Assembly (NCBI RefSeq): GCF_010692325.1
Contig: NZ_JAAHHW010000028.1
Coordinates: 1 to 64,000 of the forward strand
Length of the DNA stretch: 64,000 nt
DNA from: Moorena sp. SIO3I8
GTDB taxonomy: Bacteria; Cyanobacteriota; Cyanobacteriia; Cyanobacteriales; Coleofasciculaceae
Reading direction: 5' to 3'
Part shown: positions 1 through 6,950 of the stretch, piece by piece
How positions within the stretch are numbered: position 1 is the stretch's first letter
Layout of the letters: every line of letters starts with the position of its first letter
The notes under the pieces: generated by a model
Told to the model about the DNA's origin: nothing
What the model saw: the letters and a program-made list of their open reading frames with translations, nothing else
The model's database searches: none
Program-made: the position numbers and the translations under genes

Positions 1-127
1 GCTGCCATCAACAGATACACTGGAGCACTCCGAAAGGAGAGGATATCTAGGAGCTGGGTGAGGTGAAAGTCTCACGCCCAGTTCTGAAGGAGAGGTGCCC
101 TGGGTAATACCAGGCATCGACTCTAAC
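1..127 (+). mobile_element. 3' end of a group II intron (domains V and VI)
   Basis: Positions 51-84 form a 34-nt hairpin with the layout of group II intron domain V: an AGC triad at the 5' base, a GAAA tetraloop at the tip and closing GTTC. It is followed by a domain VI-like hairpin (about 91-123) in which an A at 120 lies seven nucleotides before the predicted 3' end TCTAAC at 127, the classical branch-point spacing. Downstream, protein-coding sequence of an M35 protease resumes at once, so the intron sits inside that gene. The reverse transcriptase ORF and the 5' half lie outside the window. The domain V and VI structure is seen; the exact splice site is inferred. Confidence 0.82.
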
Positions 128-605
128 CAAGACAATCACATTTAATTGTAGTTGTAGTGAGAATTATTATGCCTATGTCTACCCTAATCAGCCTTATAAA
201 ATCTTCTTGTGCAACGGATTTTGGACAGCGCCCCTTACTGGAACAGATTCGAAGTCAGGCACTATTGTTCACGAAACAAGCCATTTTAATGTAGTTGCAG
301 CAACAGATGACCACGTTTATGGGCAGTCAGGTTCTAAACAATTAGCCATCACAGATCCATCCAAAGCCATTGAAAATGCTGATTCTCATGAATATTTTGC
401 AGAGAATACCCCAGGGCTTTCAATGCCAACCGATGTATCTGCTTGCTCACTTTGTTCTACTTGTGGTGGTCGTTGGCCAAATTACAGTGGGACGATAGGA
501 AAGGTAACTCCTGCTCCCTCATCTACACCAAAGGAGCGCGGCCCGAGTTGTTCAGGACCTCTGGGATATAGAAATGATACCTATCCGTATCTCTGTTGTC
601 AATAG
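128..605 (+). CDS. LysN-like M35 (aspzincin) metalloprotease, 3' exon, plus Cys-rich C-terminal module (partial)
   Basis: Reading in the frame of the TTG at 207 backwards to the intron end gives an open frame with the sequence expected for the middle of peptidyl-Lys metalloendopeptidases: a CSC segment, then YYAYVYPNQPY, CNGFW and GTDSKSGT. The zinc motif HETSH is at about 270-284, followed by a TDDHVYGQ segment supplying the third (Asp) ligand and by ADSHEYFAENTP near the end of the catalytic domain. Family members cleave at lysine and are secreted. After the catalytic domain comes a 54-residue tail with six cysteines (CSLC..CGG..SC..CC) that recurs in the next gene. The 5' exon is outside the window, so this is a partial gene interrupted by an intron; no local start codon is needed. 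Confidence 0.82.
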
Positions 606-645
606 TCATTAAAAATGTGTCTGAAATCAGAAATGGAAAGGAACT

Positions 646-1023
646 ATGAAAAAAATAATTTCTTGTTTTTTGTCTTTGGGGCTGATTTTGGTAGTGATAC
701 TAGGGGCATTGCCAAGTAAGGCGATGGCTTCAGAGAACCAGCTATCCCAATTTCAACAATCAACTAAAGCAGTTGTTTTAGCGGAAATTCCACAACCGCC
801 TAAAGAACCCCTGGAAGAGGATCAAGGTATAAGTGCAGCTGCAACAGTTAGTGCTTGCTCACTTTGTTTTACTTGTGGTGGTTCCTGGCCAATCTATAGT
901 GGAACAATAGGGAAGATAGCTCCTGCCTCTTCGTTAACACCAAAGGAGCGGGGAGGAAGTTGTTCAGGTTCTCTAGAATATAGGGACGATGACCACCCGT
1001 ATCTCTGCTGCCGGGCGCAATAG
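646..1023 (+). CDS. Small secreted protein with the same Cys-rich module as the upstream protease
   Basis: This 125-residue protein starts with a clear signal peptide (MKK, a hydrophobic stretch, cleavage near SKAMA). A proline-rich linker (about 50-65) follows, then from about residue 70 a module with CSLC, CGG, WP, YSGTIGK, TPKERG, SCSG, YR and PYLCC. The same module ends the protease at 128-605, and the DNA of the two copies (441-600 and 853-1013) is clearly alike, so it was probably duplicated recently. An AAAGGA ribosome site lies just before the ATG. I do not recognise the module as a named domain. The six cysteines and the export signal suggest a disulfide-bonded extracellular domain, perhaps for attachment or inhibition; that is inference. 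Confidence 0.75.
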   Translation: MKKIISCFLSLGLILVVILGALPSKAMASENQLSQFQQSTKAVVLAEIPQPPKEPLEEDQGISAAATVSACSLCFTCGGSWPIYSGTIGKIAPASSLTPKERGGSCSGSLEYRDDDHPYLCCRAQ

Positions 1024-1106
1024 AGGTTGGCGTTGCTGAATCAAGGAATGAATGCGCGATCATCTGGTTTTGTTAAAGCCCCCTAAATCCCTCGCTTGGG
1101 GGGCTA

Positions 1107-1992
1107 GGGCGTGTTTTCAAACTATAACCACAAAAGAATGCAGGCGATCGTAATCATGGCGCTCTTAATTGGCAGCAAGTTTTTCATACCGGGTAGCGAT
1201 ACGACGACCTTGCTTGAGTCGATTGATAGCCCGTTCAACAACGTTGCGTTGACGATAGATTTCACGACTAAAGGGACGCATCTAGCGGTTCATTCGATAG
1301 TCGTGGAATTGTTAGACGGATACCGCGACGACGTAAGTAAGTGCGACCTTAGACGACCTGTGTAGCCTTTGTCACCGACTAATCGTACAGGGCGTAAACG
1401 TGGGCGGCCTCGCCCAGAACGCGCGAGCTGCTCCTTGTTCCATTAATTGTTCCAAAAAAATTGACTCGTTACGCTGACCTGGGCTCAGCAGAAAAGTTAT
1501 CGGTTTACCTTTCCCCTCACAACGTATGTGTATTTTTGTACTAAAACCACCACGGGAACGACCTAGTTTTTCCTCTGCTGAGCCCCCTTTTTTCCACCAG
1601 CAGCATGTTGGTGGGCACGAATCACACTGCCATCGACGTAATGAACCTCCCAGTCTAGCTTTCCGAGTTTGTCTGCCTCGGCTTGTAGGCTTTCTAGGAT
1701 TGGGGGCCAAATCTGGGCTTTTTGCCACCGATAAAACCGTGTTGCCACGATGCAGCCACTTTCCATAACGTTCTGGCAGGTCTCGCCACGGGGCTCCAGT
1801 TCTGAGTATCCAGAGAATGCCGTTAACTACTTGTCGGTGGTCGTGATTGGGCTTACCTGTTCGGGGTTTCACTGGTGGCAGTAGCGGTTTTAACCTCTCC
1901 CACTGTTCGTTACTCAAGTCGCCTCGGTTCATCAGTACAGCCTGCCTGGGATCACGTTTTTACTAGGATACAACAAGTTTGAAAACACGCCC
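1107..1992 (-). mobile_element. IS5-family insertion sequence, degenerate copy
   Basis: The ends are perfect 16-bp inverted repeats, GGGCGTGTTTTCAAAC at 1107-1122 and its complement at 1977-1992, each flanked by TA (1105-1106 and 1993-1994), consistent with TA target duplication. The element is 886 bp and carries one decayed transposase gene on the minus strand. The flanking DNA (about 1028-1103 and 1996-2025) is itself a rough inverted repeat (GTTGCTGA...GCCCCC), so the element may have landed in an older palindromic repeat. Confidence 0.85.
1122..1932 (-). pseudogene. IS5-family transposase, several frameshifts
   Basis: The N-terminus is typical of IS5-type transposases (LSNEQWERLKPLLPP, then GILWILRTGAPWRDLPERYGKW). 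Near 1766 the frame shifts; the middle part (ATRFYRWQK, VHYVDGSVIRAHQHAAGGKKG with the first catalytic Asp) reads in another frame over 1563-1766. The first frame is then resumed (GRSRGGFSTKIH, LLSPGQRNES), and a further shift near 1430 leaves the C-terminal part (ending TIACILLWL at 1122) out of frame. The product cannot be made as one chain unless extensive frameshifting occurs. The element is therefore probably immobile by itself, although its ends are intact and could be mobilised in trans. Confidence 0.85.
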
Positions 1993-2085
1993 TAGGGGGG
2001 CAAAACCATACCCAGAATCAGCAACGCTCCCTGCTCCCTGCTCCCTAAAAACCCAGAACTTTGTACCTAACTGAATTGCAAACCG

Positions 2086-2493
2086 CTGTATTGTGCCGAG
2101 GCTCATAAAACTTTGAAGCAGTTCAAGGCAATTCATCAAGATGAAGTGGCCTTAGTTTACAAGCACTTCCCCTTGTCATCAGTTCATCATCAGGCTATGG
2201 CTGCTGCTAAAGCTGCTTGGGCAGCAGGACAGCAAGGAAAATTTTGGCAGTATCGTAATGCCCTCTTTTCCCATCAAGATCAACTCGGTGAGGCGTTCTA
2301 TGTTGATGTAGCCAAAAACCTAAATTTCAATCTGACAAGGTAAGATCTTATAGGAAAGGATGCTACTGCCGCAATTCAGAAAGACATTGAGATCGCAGAA
2401 ACACTGGGGATTCAGGGTACACCTTTCTTCGTAATGAACAGAGAGGTCTTTGCAGGTGCTGTACCACTCTCTATTCTAGAAGGGGCATTGTAG
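2086..2493 (+). pseudogene. DsbA-like thioredoxin-fold protein, truncated and with an in-frame stop
   Basis: The frame reads YCAEAHKTLKQF, then VYKHFPLSSVHHQAMAAAKAAWAAGQQGKFW, which is the post-active-site helix of DsbA-family disulfide oxidoreductases. A TAA at 2341-2343 interrupts it. The same frame continues with KDIEIAETLGIQGTPFFVMNREVFAGA (the cis-proline TPFF loop) to a TAG at 2491-2493. The N-terminal half is missing and the first Cys of the CPYC-type active site is replaced (LYC). The gene is thus a remnant with one Cys of the motif. Its loss may relate to the IS or palindromic repeat just upstream. Confidence 0.8.
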
Positions 2494-2555
2494 AAAATTA
2501 ATATGCAAGATTAATTAGTATCCATCTAAACTTTACATTAACAAAGGTGCCTGTT

Positions 2556-3074
2556 ATGCGTCTTTTACCATCGCTACTGATTGTAGGAGTGATCTTAATG
2601 AGTCAATTCTTGACGAGTGCTTGTAATACTTCTAAAAATTCATTGCAATACCGACTCGACTCCCAAGAAAATTATACCATCAACCAACCAGTCAACATTG
2701 TCTTTATGCTTGAAAATTTAGATGTTCAACCCTTATGGGTTCTTACCTGGTATACGCCACTTGAGGGTTTAAAGGGTAGGATTCTTCAGGTGATATGTGA
2801 TGGTGAAGAAATTCTATACGAAGGACCGATGGTCAAGCGCGGCAGACCAACCCAGGAAGACTATGTACTCATTCAGCCGGGTGAGTCTGTGTCAAAAGAA
2901 GTTGAATTATCCTCGGCTTATAATTTACCCGTGGCCGCAGTATGCCAAGTAAAATTTCGAGGGACAATTCATGATGTCGTCAGAGAAGAGAGCCAAATTT
3001 TTGGTGCAGAGGAAAACTATCAAGGGTTAGAGATACCAGGCAATATGGTCACTTTCCAGATATCTCCTCCCTGA
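2556..3074 (+). CDS. Lipoprotein resembling the propeptide domain of LysN-type proteases
   Basis: The protein has a lipoprotein signal peptide with lipobox LTSAC (Cys at about residue 23 from this ATG), so it is expected to be lipid-anchored on the outer face of the plasma membrane. The rest is a single beta-rich domain: YTINQPVNIVFMLENLD, then TWYTPLEGLKG, GPMVKRGRPTQEDYV and IQPGESVSKEVELSSAYNL. The last segment matches the pattern of LysN propeptides (I-x-PGxSV...LSxAYN) as I remember them. An upstream GTG (2547) is possible, but AAAGG at 2543-2547 fits the ATG at 2556 better. The role is unknown; a free propeptide-like domain could act as protease inhibitor or chaperone. It lies about 2 kb from the M35 gene, which supports a link. 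Confidence 0.72.
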   Translation: MRLLPSLLIVGVILMSQFLTSACNTSKNSLQYRLDSQENYTINQPVNIVFMLENLDVQPLWVLTWYTPLEGLKGRILQVICDGEEILYEGPMVKRGRPTQEDYVLIQPGESVSKEVELSSAYNLPVAAVCQVKFRGTIHDVVREESQIFGAEENYQGLEIPGNMVTFQISPP

Positions 3075-3219
3075 ATAATATGAATGCAAAAGGCTTGGAT
3101 TAATCCTTTAGACAGGCAGGGGTGAGCGAAAAAATGCGTGGGAGGGGAGGGAACAGTTGTCGTGTCTGATACGATAACATAGTCCCCCACTAGATAGTTA
3201 ACCACCCTCTACTAACCCG

Positions 3220-4036
3220 ATGATGGATTTGAAGTCAATTCTTGATAAAATAGAACCCACACAGTACCAACTACCCCAGTGGCAAGACTTAAACCAGTTT
3301 GTCAGCAAATTCAATCTTTTCTGGCGTGAACTAGGCAATCTCATCCAACAACAATTAGTACAAGCCCAAATCGAACAAACAGAAGCCCAATACCATGGAG
3401 CGAGAACCAAACGACCAAAAAGATATTACACTCCTTTGGGAGAAATGCTCATCCAACGCAGAGTTTACCCCACAGCCAATGGTTTAGAGGTCAAAGCAGA
3501 TCTCCAATTGGGACTACCAGCAGATAAATGGGGCTCTCCTAGACTGATTACCTAGACTGATTATAGTAAATGAGTAGTTTAAATGAGCTTAACCCCTTAA
3601 ATAGCAAGGGATTCAATAAAATAAAAATACATTTTTATTAAAATTGCATTTTTATTTTATTGAATCCCTTATTTAGTAAGGGTTATGGCGATTATTTTCT
3701 ACTAATTTATCATAGCCACCCTAGGAGAGCCATAAATGGTTACCATCAGTACTAGAACTAGCCTGTGCCCTCGGAGTTAGTAGTGAGTTCCCCAATGCTC
3801 ATCAACTATTTGTTCAATGGACGGGAATAAACATTACATAAAAGACCCTAGCAAACCAAGTATAAAACACCGGGAATCTGCTACCACTACCTGAATTATA
3901 ATTAGAAACACCACCTCATAAGCTCACAGAAACTACACCACATATTGACCCTAGTAAAAATAAAAATGTCCTCGATGTAGGAGTAGATGGAGTCATGAAT
4001 CCCCTCAATTAAAATCAAGGCTATAAAGAAGCCAGG
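3220..4036 (+). pseudogene. Transposase pseudogene (ISKra4-like, tentative), split by a MITE and by stops
   Basis: The first part (3220-3531) encodes a DUF-like transposase N-terminus ending KRYYTPLGEMLIQRRVY...LGLPADKW. A 200-bp element interrupts it at 3532. If that element and one 8-bp target copy are removed, the frame continues exactly with LPSVLELACALGVSSEFPNA and FVQWTGINIT to a TAA at 3839. After two more in-frame stops there is VLDVGVDGVMNPLN, resembling the first DDE aspartate region. The family is assigned from memory of similar cyanobacterial proteins and is uncertain. The gene is dead: MITE insertion, at least four stops and no C-terminal half. Confidence 0.72.
3532..3731. mobile_element. 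200-bp MITE with 11-bp terminal inverted repeats and 8-bp target duplication
   Basis: The ends GGCTCTCCTAG (3532-3542) and CTAGGAGAGCC (3721-3731) are perfect inverted repeats. The flanks carry the direct repeat ATAAATGG (3524-3531 and 3732-3739). Inside is a long AT-rich palindrome whose arms contain AACCCCTTA/TAAGGGTT and AAGGGATTCAATAAAAT. No ORF is present. Precise removal with one target copy restores the transposase reading frame around it, which confirms the boundaries. Confidence 0.9.
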
Positions 4037-4141
4037 TAGTGGTAAAGATGTAGTGATTTGGCTAAGGTGTATTCAAGGTTTCGGGGGTTAAAATCACTAC
4101 TTGTGTACCACCACCAATTATCCTTAAATTCTTATAGACTA

Positions 4142-4621
4142 ATGAGTTTAGCTGTAATCAAGTCCCGTCGGACATTGATAACCTTAACAGTTACAGTTGC
4201 CATTGTATTGATTTCACTCAAGGCAGCAAGTGCAATACCATTGTTTGGTGCCGGTGCTTCATTTCCCCAACCCCTTTACCAGCGTTACTTTTCTCAATAC
4301 CAACAAGAAACCAGCGTTAACGTAAATTACAGCACCATTGGCAGTGGTACTGGCATTGAGCAATTCATTAACGAGTCTGTTGATTTCGCCAGTAGTGATA
4401 TGCCCCCAACCGATGAGGAGAAAAGTCAGATGAAACGGGGCTTGCAAATGGTGCCCACAGCCGGGGGAGCTGTGTCAGTGATTTACAATCTCCAAGGTGT
4501 AGTCTCCTCTGTCAGATTATCTCGCGATACTTTAGGGAAAATCTTTACTGGTCAAATTGGTAATTGGAAGCAAGTTAACACTTACCTGCCCAGAAGAGTA
4601 ATATCAAATTCGGTTGAATAA
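4142..4621 (+). pseudogene. PstS-like phosphate-binding protein, C-terminally truncated
   Basis: From the ATG at 4142 the product has a membrane/signal segment (about residues 12-32), then FGAGASFPQPLYQRYF, YSTIGSGTGIEQFI, DFASSDMPP, MVPTAGGAVSVIYNL and LGKIFTGQIGNWKQVN. These are the N-terminal motifs of PstS-type periplasmic phosphate-binding proteins. The sequence ends at about residue 160 with a short unrelated tail (VISNSVE). The full paralogue at 5810-6829 has 339 residues. The second lobe is absent, so phosphate binding is not expected. An upstream TTG at 4058 gives a longer but less credible start. Confidence 0.78.
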
Positions 4622-4855
4622 CCATACTTCCGTCGTTAGGAGAGCAGAGAACTAGCGATTTAGCACGGTCTTGGGGAGGCAGTGCCTTCAGGCGGGGGTT
4701 CCCCCCATCAACAACTGCTATAGTTTCCAGCATGAGCGACAGCATCAAGACTGCCGAGGTACACAGGATTTTTTCCCTGATCCAAAGTTCCCTTTTCCCT
4801 ACTCCCTACTCCCTACTCCCTGCTCCCTAAAACCTAGGTAGAGTTAGTCCCTGGT

Positions 4856-5359
4856 TCAATAGGTAAACAGAATCAACCTCCCACCCTTGGACGGCATTTC
4901 AATTTGAAGGTTGTTGCCTTGCACATCCTTACCATTGAATTCGTATATAACGTCTGTGGCTCGGACGCTCCTTCTAATCACAGTAGGCTGGAAGTCAGGT
5001 AGCCAAACTCTTAGACCTTTGAGTACTTCTGGGGGTACCTGACTCTGGTCAATTTCTTCTTCAACCTGCTGAATTTCGCCAATGGCATTGACATCCACTT
5101 CAAAGCGGTTGCCCTGGGAGTTCTGACCACTCAGTCCATAGATTAGCTTGCCATCACCCCCAATCTCGATTGCTGCATCCGTGGGTGAGACACCAGCAGC
5201 AACAGTGGCCGCAGTGATAGCAGGAGCTGGCACTTCAGAGATAGAAATCTCCTGATATATCCCCCCAAAGCTTTGGGCAAATGCCTTGCCAGCTGGGAGA
5301 CTAAGTGCAAGGAATGAAACCAGTGTCAAGCTAAATTTTCGCAGTAAACTCATCTCCAT
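4856..5359 (-). CDS. Exported protein with two PepSY-like beta repeats
   Basis: A signal peptide occupies residues 1-29 (cleavage near AFAQS). The mature part has two similar units: IEIGGDGKLIYGLSGQNSQGNRFEVDVNAIGEIQQVEEEID and VIRRSVRATDVIYEFNGKDVQGNNLQIEM. Each follows the pattern YE(L/F)xGxxxQGNxxxxxVxxxG found in PepSY-like small exported domains. It has no catalytic residues I can name. It stands alone on the minus strand between two PstS-like genes, with opposite orientation, so no operon is evident. The function is unknown; a periplasmic binding or inhibitory role is only a guess. Confidence 0.65.
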   Translation of the reverse strand: MEMSLLRKFSLTLVSFLALSLPAGKAFAQSFGGIYQEISISEVPAPAITAATVAAGVSPTDAAIEIGGDGKLIYGLSGQNSQGNRFEVDVNAIGEIQQVEEEIDQSQVPPEVLKGLRVWLPDFQPTVIRRSVRATDVIYEFNGKDVQGNNLQIEMPSKGGRLILFTY

Positions 5360-5809
5360 GTCACACCAAAAAAATGTTTCCTTTCTTGTAAAATAGCATT
5401 AAACTTGGCTTAGAGTTTTATAGTAAACTCTCTGATGAGATAAATTTGATTGCCCACTATTGATTGCCCACTTATAACGCCAGTAAAATTGGCGAAACTT
5501 TAGACTTGAAATAGTCGTCATATAAATTATATTGTTATGTAAGCTATCAGCTATCAGCTATCAGCTATCAGCTATCAGCTAATGAGGTGCTTTTGAATAA
5601 AACAAGTAAGCATTGGTTTAATCTCTGTTACATCAGCTGACGGTTCCATAGCGTGAGCTTTTAGCTGAAGGCTGACAGCTCACGGCTGACCGCTGAATGC
5701 TTACATTGTTATTGACGCGATGGACGAAGTCCCGCTTTCAGCGATCGCGTAATCTATAGGATTAAGAATACTAAAAATTGTAATACTAGAATAAATTAAG
5801 GATACATTA
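5360..5809. other. Intergenic region with heptamer repeats
   Basis: The gap is between divergent genes and should contain both promoters. It holds a tandem heptamer AGCTATC (5542-5580, five to six copies), a second palindromic stretch with TTAGCTGAAGGCTGACAGC near 5660-5690, and a HIP1-like palindromic region GACGCGATGGACGAAGTCCCGC...GCGATCGCG at 5714-5749. I could not identify a convincing Pho box upstream of the PstS gene. Confidence 0.6.
5542..5580. repeat. Heptamer tandem repeat (AGCTATC)n
   Basis: Five to six perfect copies of a 7-bp unit. The reverse complement of this unit recurs at 12528-12589 and 14950-14972, so it belongs to one cyanobacterial short tandem repeat family. Confidence 0.9.
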
Positions 5810-6829
5810 ATGATTGGCTATCAATTTTTTTGGCAAAAGGTTTTAACAGCAACAGCGGTAACCGTTACCGTTGGCTTTGGTTCTATCAGTGGTGCGATCG
5901 CTCAATCCCTGACTGGTGCGGGAGCTACATTTCCTGAACCTCTTTATCGGCGTTACTTTAGAGAATACCAAGAACAAACAACCGATGTAAAGCTCAAATA
6001 CAGTGCCATTGGCAGTGGTGGTGGGATTAGACGATTTCTGAATCAGTCCGTTGACTTCGGAGCGAGCAATGTAATTCCAACTCCTGTAGAGAGAAACTCA
6101 ATGAAACGGGGTTTGTTGATGGTACCAACGGCTGGAGGATCTTTGGCTGTGGTTTATAATCTTCAAGGAATAACCACCGATGTTAAGCTATCCCGAGAAA
6201 CTCTAGGTAAAATCTTCACAGGTCAAATTTCTAATTGGAAGCAAGTTAACTCCCGCCTGCCAAACCGTAAGATTCAAGTAGTTGTCCACTCAGGTAGTAG
6301 CGGTACTAGCTTTATTTTTACTAAATATTTGAATGAAATTACTAATGGCAGAATCCGAGCCAGTAGAAAACCTAATTGGGGCTTTAAGGTCTTCTCTAGT
6401 GTTCCGGGAAATGGACCAGTAGCTAGCGAAGTTAAGCGAATTGACGGTGCCATTGGCTATGTACCAGCGAGTTATGCTAAACAGCTTAACCTACCAATGG
6501 CCAGGCTGGAAAACCAAGCTGGTCGCTACGTCAAGCCTACGGTTGATCAAGCGAATAAAGCCCTAGACAATGTGCAGTTCAATGATGACTTCACCATCGA
6601 AAATATAGATGACCCAGAAGAGGGATATCCAATTGTAGGTATAACTTGGCTGTTTGTCTACGAAAAGTATCCTAAAGCAGAACTAGCCCAAGGGGTTAAA
6701 GACCTGATAAATTGGATTCTGACTGACGGTCAAGACTTGAACGAAGATCTACAGTACACTCGGATACCGGAAGATGTTGCTAACCGAGCCATCGAAGCTG
6801 TGAATAACAACATCAGGGTTGTTCCATAG
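5810..6829 (+). CDS. pstS: PstS-family phosphate ABC transporter substrate-binding protein
   Basis: At 339 residues this is full length for the family. A signal peptide is followed by LTGAGATFPEPLYRRYF, KYSAIGSGGGIRRF, DFGASNVIPT, MVPTAGGSLAVVYNL, LGKIFTGQISNWKQVN, VVHSGSSGTSFIF (the phosphate-contacting GSSGT loop) and a C-terminal VGITWLFVYEKYP. It binds phosphate in the periplasm and delivers it to PstCAB. No pstC, pstA or pstB gene is adjacent, so it is an orphan binding protein as often seen in cyanobacteria. The truncated paralogue at 4142-4621 shares its motifs in the same order. I see no clear Pho box, so regulation by phosphate is inferred from family only. Confidence 0.9.
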   Translation: MIGYQFFWQKVLTATAVTVTVGFGSISGAIAQSLTGAGATFPEPLYRRYFREYQEQTTDVKLKYSAIGSGGGIRRFLNQSVDFGASNVIPTPVERNSMKRGLLMVPTAGGSLAVVYNLQGITTDVKLSRETLGKIFTGQISNWKQVNSRLPNRKIQVVVHSGSSGTSFIFTKYLNEITNGRIRASRKPNWGFKVFSSVPGNGPVASEVKRIDGAIGYVPASYAKQLNLPMARLENQAGRYVKPTVDQANKALDNVQFNDDFTIENIDDPEEGYPIVGITWLFVYEKYPKAELAQGVKDLINWILTDGQDLNEDLQYTRIPEDVANRAIEAVNNNIRVVP

Positions 6830-6950
6830 AAGGACAAAAGTCAACAGAAGGCAAAAGGAATAAATTTCTTTTGCTATCCGTGTATCGCTGTTATTGGTGT
6901 GGTATTGCCTTCGAGCTTTTACCCTTTATTTTTCTTGTGTGAGGAGAATT

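Noticed and set aside
869-1063. Minus-strand frame of 64 residues
   Set aside because: It overlaps the signal-peptide gene in antisense and has no recognisable product.
5580-5809. Pho box upstream of pstS
   Set aside because: I could not find two clear tandem CTTAACCT-like half-sites; phosphate control is therefore not claimed.
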